Below, piece by piece: positions 25,710 to 35,044 of a stretch of DNA of 64,000 nucleotides. Position numbers and translations under genes: made by a program. Source of the stretch: Rossellomorea aquimaris (GTDB lineage Bacteria; Bacillota; Bacilli; Bacillales; Bacillaceae_B); the NCBI RefSeq assembly GCF_000935355.1, contig NZ_JXZC01000003.1, forward strand, positions 186,001 through 250,000, given 5' to 3'. The notes below the pieces were generated by a model. The model worked only from the letters and a program-made list of their open reading frames with translations, was not told the origin of the DNA and ran no database searches. Each line of letters begins with the position of its first letter. Positions within the stretch are counted from its first letter, which is position 1.

Positions 25710-28700
25710 ATGGCAAAAGCTGATAGAAGAGTCAGGGACAAACTATTGGAGCGTTTACGATATGAATTAATTGGTTGTGAAGACGAGAAGGAAACGATAA
25801 ATAATAAACCTTTGCAAAAATACCTGGCTGGTATTCTTTGGCCGATGCAATCAAGTGTTGCAGCTGAAGAGAATGAAACAGATTCTATGAATGGAAGAGA
25901 GACTTCTAAAGAAGCATTGGAATCCATTGCCCCTCTTGCCAAAGCGATGAATCCTTCGGCAATCGGTTTATCTTTTTTAGTGGATAAACAAAAACCGGTC
26001 ATTAATGTAGACATTGAATTTGGGATGTATGAAGAAACAGGAGAGAAAAACTGGACCCGGATTCCCTATTTGCTAAAAGGTTTTCAAATAGATCTAACGG
26101 AAGGTCTCGGAATAAAACAAAAAGAGAGAGTTCCTCGTATAGAGTCTATTGAAGAAAAAGACACAAAGGAATCAATTAACATTGAATGGATCGTAAGACC
26201 CTATCAAAATTCATATGCTGTGAGTTTATTCCTGGTTAATCGATACATTCAGGAAACGGATCAACACGAAATTGATCATTTGTGTGTGTTTCAACCAAAG
26301 ATCCGTGTGGCCGCTCCAAGTGGTTTTATGGTGAGAAATGCCTTCTCAAATAATGATAAAGGATTCCAGGACGAAGATACGAGGTCAAACGAACTTCTTT
26401 ATCGTAATGAAGGGGTTTATGGTGTCGGCCATAATATTGCTGTCTGTTGGAATGAAGTGAACCATGAGACATCCAGAGCAAGTGTATTGGAGACAGAGGT
26501 TATTCCCGCACATGAGATCCCTATGGTTTTACCTCCTAAGTGGGATAAAGGCGGCACCTTGGATATGGACGTATTGGCTTCAAAGAAGACAGCAAGGGAA
26601 GTCGAAGATGCACTTATGCCTTTATTAACGGAATACGGGAATTGGATTCAAGAAAGATGGAAAGAAATCGATGATATAGAAGAAGAGTATAAAGAAACAG
26701 CGACATTGCATATAAAAAAATGCGAAACATCATTAGAACGGATGCATGCTGGTCTAAAAAAGCTTAGTGAAGATAAAAGCGCGTTGGAAGCTTTCTTGTT
26801 TGCAAATAAAGTAATGGCGGATCAACGAGCTCATACCGAGGCTATTGAAAGCGGAGAACCTCTTCAAACTATTAAGTCGGAATGGCGGCCGTTCCAGATT
26901 GCCTTTTTCCTGCAAAATTTAGAGGGTGTTGTAGATCCATTCTCCAAAGACCGGGGTATTGCTGATTTACTTTGGTTCCCAACTGGAGGAGGTAAAACGG
27001 AAGCCTACCTAGGGTTAGCGGCATTTACGTTAGGATATAGAAGATTAATGAATGTCCAGGGATACAGAACGGATGCCGGTGTTTCTGTAATCATGAGATA
27101 TACCCTTAGATTACTAACCGTTCAACAGTTTCAACGTGCAACCGCAATGATTTGTGCTTGTGAGGAAATAAGGAAGAGCGATCCTGGGAAATGGGGAAGC
27201 ACAAGATTTAGAATTGGATTATGGGTTGGGGATAATAGTGTTCCGAACAAATTTGAAGATGCCAAGAAAGTTATAAGTGCTAAAGAGGATGCGATTAAAA
27301 GAAAAATAGAGTTCTTTAAACCAAAAGGGATAAATGGAACACCAATTCAATTAGTTTCCTGTCCATGGTGCGGAGAGAAGCTTGTGGATGATAAAAAAAA
27401 CCCTTCTATTTTTTACACTACATATAAAGTGAAAGATAAAAAGAAGAGATTACTTATTTGCTGTCCAAATAAAGAGTGTGGATTTCATAAAACAAATTCA
27501 GGTGGAGAAGGACTGCCCGTACTGGTAACGGATGAAGAAATATATCGGCTACTTCCGGATATGGTTATAGGTACAGTCGATAAGTTTGCCCGTATGCCAT
27601 GGGAACCCCAGATACAGAATCTTTTTGGCAGGGTAAAGGGAGAGGTAGCCGGTTGGGGGTTCATGTCTAATGGGAATTCCCAAAATGAACTTGCAAACAT
27701 AAAAAATGTATCAGGTACTACCAGTTTAACGAACACTGATCAAGTCCATCCTCCAAATTTGATCATACAAGATGAGCTTCACCTGATTTCCGGTCCGCTT
27801 GGAACAATGGTGGGACTTTATGAGACAGCTGTGGATCACTTATCATCAGTGTCCATCAATGGGAATGAATACGGACCTAAGATCATTGCATCAACGGCTA
27901 CAATAAAAAATGCCCATAAACAGATAAGTGGACTATATACAAGGGACACTCAAATTTTCCCGAGTCCTGGTTTGACCCATAAAGATTCATTCTTTGCTAA
28001 ACAAAGGAGCATTGAAGAAGAACCAGGTCGGATGTATGTCGGCCTGTTTGCTCCAGGCAGAAGTATGAAAACATCTCAATTAAGAATATTTGCTAACTTG
28101 TTATCAAGTGTGACGGCAATGGAGCGTTCATCTGAATTTAATCTTGGAAATCTTGATCCTTATCAAACTTTAGTAGGTTACTATAATAGTATCAGGGAGC
28201 TTGGCGGTGCTGTGAGATTAATAGAAGATGACGTTCCCGCAAGAATGAATACATTGGAGAAACAGTATACAGATGAAAATCGATTCAAATTTGTTCAAAG
28301 GGAGTTGGATCGGGATGTTCCTGAGTTAACCAGCCGTATCGACTCAGGGAAGATACCGACATTATTGGATCGTCTAATGCAGCCCTTCAACGATGAAAGA
28401 AAATTAACTCCTGTTGATGTGCTGCTTGCCAGTAATATGATATCTGTGGGTGTAGATGTTCCCAGGTTGGGGTTGATGGTTGTAAATGGGCAGCCTAAAA
28501 CAACTGCAGAATATATCCAGTCCACGAGTAGGGTAGGCCGAAGACACCCAGGTCTGATCATTACAGCTTATAACTGGGCGAGGCCAAGAGATATCTCACA
28601 CTATGAAGAGTTCTACGCCTACCACGCAGCGCTTTATAGATATGTAGAACCTATAAGTGTCACCCCTTTTGCATCAAGAGCACGGGATAGAGGATTAGCG

Positions 28701-29057
28701 GCGGTGTTAGTATCCATGTTGCGATTGGGTGAAAGTGCACTCTCTCAAAATTCAGCAGCTAATAATGTTGATAAAGTAAATGAATTGGCAAAGGATACGA
28801 TTAAAGTGTTCCTAGAAAGAGCACGCAAGATGGGTGTATCACCGAAAGAAATTGAAGAACATCTTGAGCATCTGATAGAAAGTTGGGAAGAAGACTCCAA
28901 TAAAAGTAAATTGATTTATTCCTCTTTTAGAAAAAAAGAAAATGAGTCTAATCTTCTCTATCCATTAGGACAAGATTCTTCAAGAGGCACCTATAATACA
29001 CCAAACTCTATGAGAGATGTTGAGCCTGTTGCCGGTATCTACATTGGAAAGGACTGA
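25710..29057 (+). CDS. drmA: DISARM helicase DrmA
   Basis: A large SF2-type helicase of about 1115 residues. It has Walker A LLWFPTGGGKTEAYLGL (about 417), a zinc-finger-like insert (SCPWCGEKL and CCPNKECGFH, about 550-590), the box II LIIQDELHLISGPLG (about 685) and the C-terminal helicase motifs NMISVGVDVPRLGL and STSRVGRRHPG (about 910-950). The DELH box, length and tandem drmB and drmC identify it as DrmA, which with DrmB binds and scans incoming DNA. The frame is open from a TTG at 25689, but GGGAGGATGTAAA marks the ATG at 25710. Confidence 0.9.
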   Translation: MAKADRRVRDKLLERLRYELIGCEDEKETINNKPLQKYLAGILWPMQSSVAAEENETDSMNGRETSKEALESIAPLAKAMNPSAIGLSFLVDKQKPVINVDIEFGMYEETGEKNWTRIPYLLKGFQIDLTEGLGIKQKERVPRIESIEEKDTKESINIEWIVRPYQNSYAVSLFLVNRYIQETDQHEIDHLCVFQPKIRVAAPSGFMVRNAFSNNDKGFQDEDTRSNELLYRNEGVYGVGHNIAVCWNEVNHETSRASVLETEVIPAHEIPMVLPPKWDKGGTLDMDVLASKKTAREVEDALMPLLTEYGNWIQERWKEIDDIEEEYKETATLHIKKCETSLERMHAGLKKLSEDKSALEAFLFANKVMADQRAHTEAIESGEPLQTIKSEWRPFQIAFFLQNLEGVVDPFSKDRGIADLLWFPTGGGKTEAYLGLAAFTLGYRRLMNVQGYRTDAGVSVIMRYTLRLLTVQQFQRATAMICACEEIRKSDPGKWGSTRFRIGLWVGDNSVPNKFEDAKKVISAKEDAIKRKIEFFKPKGINGTPIQLVSCPWCGEKLVDDKKNPSIFYTTYKVKDKKKRLLICCPNKECGFHKTNSGGEGLPVLVTDEEIYRLLPDMVIGTVDKFARMPWEPQIQNLFGRVKGEVAGWGFMSNGNSQNELANIKNVSGTTSLTNTDQVHPPNLIIQDELHLISGPLGTMVGLYETAVDHLSSVSINGNEYGPKIIASTATIKNAHKQISGLYTRDTQIFPSPGLTHKDSFFAKQRSIEEEPGRMYVGLFAPGRSMKTSQLRIFANLLSSVTAMERSSEFNLGNLDPYQTLVGYYNSIRELGGAVRLIEDDVPARMNTLEKQYTDENRFKFVQRELDRDVPELTSRIDSGKIPTLLDRLMQPFNDERKLTPVDVLLASNMISVGVDVPRLGLMVVNGQPKTTAEYIQSTSRVGRRHPGLIITAYNWARPRDISHYEEFYAYHAALYRYVEPISVTPFASRARDRGLAAVLVSMLRLGESALSQNSAANNVDKVNELAKDTIKVFLERARKMGVSPKEIEEHLEHLIESWEEDSNKSKLIYSSFRKKENESNLLYPLGQDSSRGTYNTPNSMRDVEPVAGIYIGKD

Positions 29058-29062
29058 TTTTA

Positions 29063-30874
29063 TTGAGTAAAAAGATTGGTGAACTCAGACCAAGTCAATT
29101 CATCACGACGTTTGGTCCAGGTTCTATAGTGGACTTACCGGACTATTCCGTTATAATGGGCGGAATTGATAAATGGGATTCATTTGATGTTTCAAAATCG
29201 AAGACAATTGAAGAGAATCGACTGAAAAAGAAGTTGGGTATCCAGCAGATAAAAGCAATACCAATCAGCGACAGTAAGGAATTTGGAACTATCCCCGCTT
29301 ATCGTTTTCCTGAATATCATGTCTGTCCAAAATGCAGAAAGATTGGAAAGTACTGTGGAAGAGAATTTGTGGAAGAAGAAGGAGTCCTTTATTGTAAGAA
29401 TCCTGATGCTGAAGGAGAACCTTGTAATAAAATCAAAACACATCCTGTCCGTTTTATTGTAACGTGTAAAAAAGGTCATATAAATGATTTCCCATGGGGA
29501 ATGTATGTGCACAAAAAAGGTAAGTACGATCCGAAGTCCTGTAAGTTATATTTGCTGGATGAAGGAGAAACAGGGTCTCTAAAAGATCTTGTTGTATATT
29601 GTAAGACTTGTAATCAAAAGAGGTCTGTGAGTGAAGCATTTACCAATAATAAGATATTAGGGAAATGCAGTGGGAGAAGGCCCTGGTTAAGAGATTTTGA
29701 AAAAGATTGTGAGAATGATAAAGAACTATTATTAAGAGGGGCATCAAACATATATTTTTCTTCAATTGAAAGTTCTATAGTAATTCCGAAAGCGCTGCAA
29801 CAAGAAGGAATTGAAGGCTTTATTAAGGATAATATAGACTTTTCCGATGAGGAACTTATTAGTGATAGACGAGTGTTTGATTCTGTTATGAAGAGAGACC
29901 CAGATATTATGAGGCTTGGGCTAGATAAAGTATGGGATATTGTACAGAAACTGAGGACCAAAAGTGAAGGAGAAGATGTCGATCTCCGAACTCCTGAATA
30001 CCATGCATTACTGACAGAACATCATAACTATGAAGAAATTGATTTTGAAACAGAGCCGGAGGTCGTACCAGACAGGTTCAAGGAGTATATTTCAGATCTT
30101 GTAAGGGTCAAGAGACTTAAGGAAGTAATGGTATTGAAGGGCTTTACAAGGATTCATCCATTACCGGATTTAACGGCCAGACTTTCCGGTGAAACAAATA
30201 ATTCTAGTGATGATAATCAATCTGGTAACGACCAAGTAGAGCTGGCGCCATTAAGTTCAAGCCCCCAACCCTTTTTACCAGGTGTCGAGACATATGGAGA
30301 AGGCATCTTTTTGACAATAAATCAAGAGAAGTTAAAAGATTGGGAAGAGAACCATAAAGACTATGGCGCTGGTATGGCTACAGCTCATAAGAAAATTTAT
30401 CTTGAAAGAAAAGTTCCTGAAAATGAAATCCCTGCTTTTCCAGGATTGAGATACGTATTGCTTCACACACTTTCACATGCGTTAATCAGGGAGTTAACGA
30501 TGCATTCCGGTTATTCATCATCAGCACTAAAAGAAAGGATATATTCCGACCCGGAAAAGGAGATGGCTGGTATACTAATATATACGGCTACTGTTGATTC
30601 CGAAGGGAGTCTCGGGGGATTGGTTGAGTTAGGTACTAAAGACAAATTCGAGTCGATATTAGCCCGTACTTTATCAGCTGCCCATTATTGTTCAGGCGAT
30701 CCCCAATGTGCTGAAAAAGATGTTGATATCTTAAAAGACGTCAATGGTGCTGCTTGTCATAGCTGTATGCTGTCTGCAGAGACTTCTTGCGAGAAATCGA
30801 ACCGTTATCTTGATCGATCTTTATTAGTGAAGACGGTAGCTAATCAGAAACGGGAGTTCTTCGATATTGAATAA
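29063..30874 (+). CDS. drmB: DISARM DUF1998 protein DrmB
   Basis: A 603-residue DUF1998 protein. It opens with LRPSQFITTFGPGSIVDLP, typical of DrmB, followed by cysteine clusters (HVCPKCRKIGKYCG and similar, about 90-140). The C-terminal DUF1998 region has LLHTLSHALIRELTMHSGY (about 470-488), ATVDSEGSLGGLVELG and a final cysteine group (HYCSGDPQC, ACHSCMLSAETSC). It partners DrmA in DNA sensing. TTG start at 29063, five bases after the drmA stop; drmC overlaps its end. Confidence 0.9.
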   Translation: MSKKIGELRPSQFITTFGPGSIVDLPDYSVIMGGIDKWDSFDVSKSKTIEENRLKKKLGIQQIKAIPISDSKEFGTIPAYRFPEYHVCPKCRKIGKYCGREFVEEEGVLYCKNPDAEGEPCNKIKTHPVRFIVTCKKGHINDFPWGMYVHKKGKYDPKSCKLYLLDEGETGSLKDLVVYCKTCNQKRSVSEAFTNNKILGKCSGRRPWLRDFEKDCENDKELLLRGASNIYFSSIESSIVIPKALQQEGIEGFIKDNIDFSDEELISDRRVFDSVMKRDPDIMRLGLDKVWDIVQKLRTKSEGEDVDLRTPEYHALLTEHHNYEEIDFETEPEVVPDRFKEYISDLVRVKRLKEVMVLKGFTRIHPLPDLTARLSGETNNSSDDNQSGNDQVELAPLSSSPQPFLPGVETYGEGIFLTINQEKLKDWEENHKDYGAGMATAHKKIYLERKVPENEIPAFPGLRYVLLHTLSHALIRELTMHSGYSSSALKERIYSDPEKEMAGILIYTATVDSEGSLGGLVELGTKDKFESILARTLSAAHYCSGDPQCAEKDVDILKDVNGAACHSCMLSAETSCEKSNRYLDRSLLVKTVANQKREFFDIE

Positions 30875-31649
30875 GTTAAACGAAAAAATTGTACGATTTA
30901 TCTCAGTTTGTTTTGCATCATCTAATGAACATTTGCTGCAGAGACTTTTTGAACAAATTGATAATGGGACAATCACCAATGAATTTATTACTTGGCAATC
31001 TAATTTAAAGTTTCCTTTCGAACTTGAGTTTTTAGCCTACGATATGCTTAATGAAGCTGCTGAAAATAGTGTTCAATTAATAGAATTAAAAAAATATCTT
31101 GATCTCGCCTATATGATGGCAAAACAACATAAAGAGCATGAGCCAAGTATTTCCCCTGTTTGGACAGGTCCTAATCTTGAAAGTGGTCTAATAAAACTAA
31201 ACACTTATGATACAGTTAAGTATTTAATAGAGTCTGCTGAACAAGAAGTCTTTATTGTGGGGTATAGTTTTTCATTCAGGGAAGAGTCGGTCAAGGAACT
31301 ATTGAAGAGTGTGGAACGGGCTGTAGAGAGAAACTGCCGGGTAAATATTATCGTTAATGACGTGGAAAATAACTTCAAAGAGATAATGAAACACTGGGAA
31401 ATTGATAACTATCAGTTAAATGTCTATCATTGGATTGGCACGGATTCGAGTGATTATACAAGTTTACATGCCAAACTAATAATAGTAGACCAACGTAAGT
31501 TGTTATTGACATCTGCCAATTTTTCTTATCATGGTTTCCGTAAAAACATTGAAACAGGTGTGATTATAGAGAATCATGAAATTTCGAGGGATATTTGGAA
31601 ACAGTACCATTCTTTAATGAAAGAAAATCAGATGAAACGAGCTTATTGA
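30867..31649 (+). CDS. drmC: DISARM phospholipase-D-like protein DrmC
   Basis: A 260-residue protein with one PLD (HxK) motif: SLHAKLIIVDQRKLLLTSAN (about residues 201-220), preceded by a helical N-terminal half. In DISARM, DrmC is a PLD-fold protein that was reported dispensable for part of the activity; related domains are nucleases. TTG start at 30867 overlaps drmB by eight bases, with CGGGAG upstream. A terminator follows, so drmA-drmB-drmC form a closed transcript. Confidence 0.88.
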   Translation: MNKLNEKIVRFISVCFASSNEHLLQRLFEQIDNGTITNEFITWQSNLKFPFELEFLAYDMLNEAAENSVQLIELKKYLDLAYMMAKQHKEHEPSISPVWTGPNLESGLIKLNTYDTVKYLIESAEQEVFIVGYSFSFREESVKELLKSVERAVERNCRVNIIVNDVENNFKEIMKHWEIDNYQLNVYHWIGTDSSDYTSLHAKLIIVDQRKLLLTSANFSYHGFRKNIETGVIIENHEISRDIWKQYHSLMKENQMKRAY

Positions 31650-31665
31650 TAAAACTATTATTTGA

Positions 31666-31704
31666 AATGACTCCGGTAAAGATCCGGGGTCATTTCTATT
31701 TTGA
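31666..31704 (+). terminator. Terminator of drmABC
   Basis: AAATGACTCCGG (31666-31677) pairs with CCGGGGTCATTT (31685-31696), followed by a T-rich stretch. It separates drmC from the broken methyltransferase. Confidence 0.8.
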
Positions 31705-31808
31705 ATTATACTCTCTGTAAAAAGTTCATGATTCTCTTACCCGCCTATCTTTGATAAAATAAGAAAGATGGATTAATGAATAAAAAGGAAGTATTAGTAT
31801 GAGAAAAC

Positions 31809-31943
31809 TTAAAGTGCTTGATCTACATCAGCATCAATAGTCTCTGATAAAATTAGCAGGTTCTCATTTCGTTCAAAATATTTTTCAGCTAATTTCCTTA
31901 AATCTTTAGCAAATTCATCTAGACAATACGTATAATTACTTAG
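31809..31943 (-). pseudogene. Tail of an unidentified protein inside the scrambled methylase locus
   Basis: On the minus strand, a frame of about 44 codons reads CLDEFAKDLRKLAEKYF, ERNENLLILSETIDAD and VDQAL, then a stop whose last codons lie in the left 16-bp direct repeat. The composition is that of a real helical C-terminus, but there is no start and no recognised family. It lies directly after the inverted methyltransferase fragment, as if both came from one opposite-strand operon. Confidence 0.45.
31810..31825 (+). repeat. Left copy of 16-bp direct repeat in the methylase start
   Basis: TAAAGTGCTTGATCTA here is repeated exactly at 32166-32181. In the left copy it codes KVLDL following an ATG at 31799 with a ribosome binding site (AAAAAGGAAG), so this is the natural beginning of the methyltransferase gene, cut off after nine codons by foreign sequence. 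Confidence 0.85.
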
Positions 31944-32166
31944 TCAGTAAAGTAAGGAAACACAGAGATATTAAGAAAGCTATTGGCAAATTACCTGTGC
32001 GCCTGCCCTTTACAGCTTCAAGTTTAAGTATGGCTTCTCCGATCACTTTTCCCAGTAAAGGTGGAACCGCATTTCCAATTTGCCTATATTGTGCATTTCT
32101 TCCCCCAAAGAATGCATAATCCTTTGGAAATGACTGTAATAATTGAGCTTCATAGGGGGTGAATGT
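31936..32166 (-). pseudogene. Inverted C-terminal fragment of a cytosine-5 methyltransferase
   Basis: Reading the minus strand from 32166, motif IX and X of a C5 methyltransferase are unmistakable: TFTPYEAQLLQSFPKDYAFF, then AQYRQIGNAVPPLLGKVIG and EAILKLEAV. These are exactly the parts missing from the plus-strand fragment that follows. The frame runs on to a stop at 31936 with a non-conserved tail. There is no start on this strand, so it is not expressed as such. Confidence 0.85.
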
Positions 32167-32181
32167 AAAGTGCTTGATCTA
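32166..32181 (+). repeat. Right copy of 16-bp direct repeat
   Basis: Exact second copy of TAAAGTGCTTGATCTA. Here the frame continues into FAGGGGFSTGF, the methyltransferase motif I. The two copies bracket 340 bases of inverted material. Confidence 0.85.
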
Positions 32182-32808
32182 TTTGCCGGTGGCGGTGGTT
32201 TTTCTACCGGGTTCTTGCAAGCTAAAGAGGAATATTTAAGATTTGAAATTCATCGGGCACTTGAAATCAACGACAGTGCTTGTGATACGCTGCGCAATCA
32301 CATAGGAAAAGATCGCGTTATACAAGGAGATATAACAGAGGAAACTGTAAAATCTGAAGTAATAAATTCGTGTAAAGATGTAGACGTTATTATCGGGGGG
32401 CCCCCCTGCCAAACATTTTCTTTAGCAGGACCGGCACGTTCCGGATCAAAAGAAATGCGTGAAAAGCTAAAGGATGATCCCAGAAATACTTTATATAAAC
32501 ATTTTTTTGAATTGGTTTCTATAATAAAACCTTCATATGCTGTATTTGAAAATGTAGAAGGAATGCAGCATTTAGGAATTAACGATAAAGATTCTTCTAA
32601 AAAGCTGATATCCCATCAATCCAGGGAGCATAACTTCAGGGATGTGATCATCTTTATTTTAACAAAAGAAGGCAGTAATTCTTCAAGATTTATAAATCCT
32701 CTATCTGGTGATTACCATAATTTTCTTAATGAACTGTATCCATATGCCAGAAATAAGCATAAGGATACTTATGATGCAAAAGAGGAAAAAATAATGGTTA
32801 ATAGTTAA
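32170..32808 (+). pseudogene. N-terminal half of cytosine-5 methyltransferase (DrmMII-like), truncated
   Basis: A plus-strand fragment of about 212 residues. It has motif I VLDLFAGGGGFSTGF, motif IV IIGGPPCQTFSLAG with the catalytic Cys, and motif VI AVFENVEGM. After this the sequence (HNFRDVIIFILTKEGSN onward) no longer follows the family and stops at 32808; motifs VIII-X and the target-recognition domain are absent, so it should be inactive. Its own start is lost; a GTG at 32170 behind AGGGGGTGA could still allow translation. Placed after drmABC it is the likely methylase of a class 2 DISARM. Confidence 0.8.
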
Positions 32809-32814
32809 TGTTTA

Positions 32815-32850
32815 AAAAGGACAGTGTAATGCTGTTCTTTTTATTTTTTT
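32815..32850 (+). terminator. Terminator after the methylase fragment
   Basis: AAAGGACAG (32816-32824) pairs with CTGTTCTTT (32832-32840) with one wobble, followed by TTATTTTTTT. Confidence 0.75.
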
Positions 32851-32933
32851 ATGAATTCTCTTCTCTAATTATAGGTTTGGCAGATTAATGGTAAAATAGT
32901 CTATATTAAAATTATTTTTTAGGGGATGTAATC

Positions 32934-34676
32934 TTGAGCGGCTTTTTAACAGAAAATGAAATTGAACAAACAGTGGAAAGTTTAATTAATGTATATAAAA
33001 TCGATAGAAATCTATTAATTAAATTTATTGGTACTGATAAGTATATAAAATTGAATAGAATGTTGATGGACTTAGAAGTAGGCGTCATGGATGATTATCA
33101 ATTGGCCAGGATGATAGTAGTTGAAAAAGGATTATTTTTGTTCGCAGGAAGTAACGATGTCGTTAGGGATCTAAGAGCATTATTATTGAAACAACTTGAG
33201 GGTGAACAATTAGTTAGATTATATGAGAGAAATCCGATTAGCAATCGGAAAATACAATCCCCTTCATATATGCCTAAAGCTTTAGCAGGTAAAAGGTGGG
33301 TTATGGGGGGCCGATGGGCGAGAGATTTTGTTCAGACATTGGGTTTCCCTTTAGCTTTTTCCGGTATATCTATCCCAAAAGATCACAGTACAGACCCAGT
33401 ACAGGATATTGAACCAAGGAAGTCAGTACCTCCACTCGTAGAATATCAGCAGGGATTAAAAGAAAAAATGCTTTCTGTATTAAATAAAGAGCAGGAAAAA
33501 ACAAGATGTGTGGTCACCTTACCTACCGGTGGAGGTAAAACGAGAGTAGCAGTTGAGAGTTTCATTGATTGGATGCAGCCCCGCTTTAATGAGGGACAAT
33601 ATTTGTTATGGATTGCACAGGGAGAAGAGCTATGTGAGCAGGCAATTTCCTGCATTACAGAGATGTGGCAGGAAAGAGAATTTCCTGAATCTTTGAGGGT
33701 TTACAGGTATTTTGGAGGTAAGGCAGTTAAATATGAAAGTTTAATAGGCGGTGCAGTCATATCAAGTATTCAACAGCTGTATTCAAGGATACAAAGTGAT
33801 GATGAAGCATTAAACGAGATTCTCGCTAACTGTGGTGCAATGATAATTGATGAGGCACATCATGCTACCACAAAGAGTTATGAGGTTCTATTTAACAAGT
33901 GTAAAGAACTGGCAGGTGAAAGCCTTTTTCCTATTTGTGGTTTAACTGCAACACCTGGACGCAGTAATGAAGAAACAATGACCCTGGTAAACCAGTTTGA
34001 AGCCTATTTAATTCATCCATCCTTACCGGATATGAGAAGATATGAACTGAATCCCCTACTATATTTTAGAGAAGAAGGATATTTGGCAGAACCGATTTTT
34101 TTGCTTCATGAAAATGGAGAAGAGATAGAGGTATCCGAATATATAGAGGATGAACATGATGACTTGAGTAAGGAATTTCTAAATGATCTGGCAAACAATG
34201 AAAGAAGAAACTTCCAAATTATTGAATATATGAAGTCGATTCCACTGGACTCCTCTTCTCTTGTTTATGCATGTACAGTAGAGCACGCTGAATTTTTGGC
34301 AATGATGATGAATTCTATAGGTAGAAAATCAGCAGCTATATCTGCCGATACACCAAAACCTATAAGAAGAATGCATATAGCTGCTTTTAAGCAAGGTGAT
34401 ATTGACTTCCTTTTCAACTATGGAGTATTAACAACAGGATTCGATGCACCAAAGACAGACCATATCCTCATCTGCAGACCTACATCCAGTATTATTCTAT
34501 ATGAACAAATGGTAGGAAGAGGCCTGAGAGGGGAAAAGTTCGGGGGAACTGAATACTGTAAGATAGTGGACTTCTCAAAAAATATTAAGCGACATGGTGA
34601 ACCATTAGCATATGCGAGATTTATTAATGATTGGCAGATAAGAGATGTGCGTGATATTAGTATGAAAATGCACTGA
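32934..34676 (+). CDS. DEAH-box superfamily 2 helicase
   Basis: A 580-residue SF2 helicase. Residues 1-165 are an unrecognised helical N-terminus. The motor has Walker A TLPTGGGKTRVAVESF (about 199-214), MIIDEAHHATTKSYE (about 302), GLTATPGRS, and the C-terminal YGVLTTGFDAPKTDHILI and MVGRGLRGEKFGG. It resembles the type I R-subunit-like helicases found beside MORC-type ATPases and Vsr nucleases in restriction islands. TTG start at 32934 with AGGGGATGTAATC before it. The next gene is 43 bases downstream. Confidence 0.88.
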   Translation: MSGFLTENEIEQTVESLINVYKIDRNLLIKFIGTDKYIKLNRMLMDLEVGVMDDYQLARMIVVEKGLFLFAGSNDVVRDLRALLLKQLEGEQLVRLYERNPISNRKIQSPSYMPKALAGKRWVMGGRWARDFVQTLGFPLAFSGISIPKDHSTDPVQDIEPRKSVPPLVEYQQGLKEKMLSVLNKEQEKTRCVVTLPTGGGKTRVAVESFIDWMQPRFNEGQYLLWIAQGEELCEQAISCITEMWQEREFPESLRVYRYFGGKAVKYESLIGGAVISSIQQLYSRIQSDDEALNEILANCGAMIIDEAHHATTKSYEVLFNKCKELAGESLFPICGLTATPGRSNEETMTLVNQFEAYLIHPSLPDMRRYELNPLLYFREEGYLAEPIFLLHENGEEIEVSEYIEDEHDDLSKEFLNDLANNERRNFQIIEYMKSIPLDSSSLVYACTVEHAEFLAMMMNSIGRKSAAISADTPKPIRRMHIAAFKQGDIDFLFNYGVLTTGFDAPKTDHILICRPTSSIILYEQMVGRGLRGEKFGGTEYCKIVDFSKNIKRHGEPLAYARFINDWQIRDVRDISMKMH

Positions 34677-34719
34677 AAAATAATTAGTCCAATTAATTGA
34701 AAAGGGATGGGAGACAAAC

Positions 34720-34968
34720 ATGGCTTCTAAGAAAGATTTAAAGGTATGGGCTGTAGAGGCCTTGAAACTAAACAGAGGACGTTTAAGTTTAATAGATATA
34801 TGTAAGTATGTTTGGGATAAACACGAACAAGATCTTAAGGATTCAGGAGATCTCTTTTACACGTGGCAGTACGATATCAGATGGGCTGCCACTTATTTGA
34901 GAAAAGAGGGCATCTTAAAACCGGCAGAAGAGAGTCCAAAGGGTGTTTGGGAATTGATTCAAAAATAA
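34720..34968 (+). CDS. Small winged-helix protein
   Basis: An 82-residue protein that looks like a single winged helix: LKVWAVEALKLNRGRLSLID, a recognition-helix segment DIRWAATYLRKEGILK, and a closing wing strand KGVWELIQ. It resembles the N-terminal wHTH of Mrr-type restriction proteins, but no nuclease part is attached. GGGATGGGAGACAAAC precedes the ATG. It may act as the DNA-targeting subunit for the helicase or the Vsr nuclease on either side. Confidence 0.68.
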   Translation: MASKKDLKVWAVEALKLNRGRLSLIDICKYVWDKHEQDLKDSGDLFYTWQYDIRWAATYLRKEGILKPAEESPKGVWELIQK

Positions 34969-35044
34969 TATTACATCAAATTAACTTCGATTTGAGTTAT
35001 TATTCCTTTTTTAAGGGAAAATAAGATAAAAAGGAGTTCTTAAA

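Noticed and set aside
32143-32170. TTG start and nine extra codons for the methylase fragment
   Set aside because: These codons lie in the inverted insertion and read the opposite strand of motif IX; the true start is at 31799.
34418-34717. Minus-strand 99-codon frame at the helicase end
   Set aside because: Antisense to conserved helicase motifs; no binding site.
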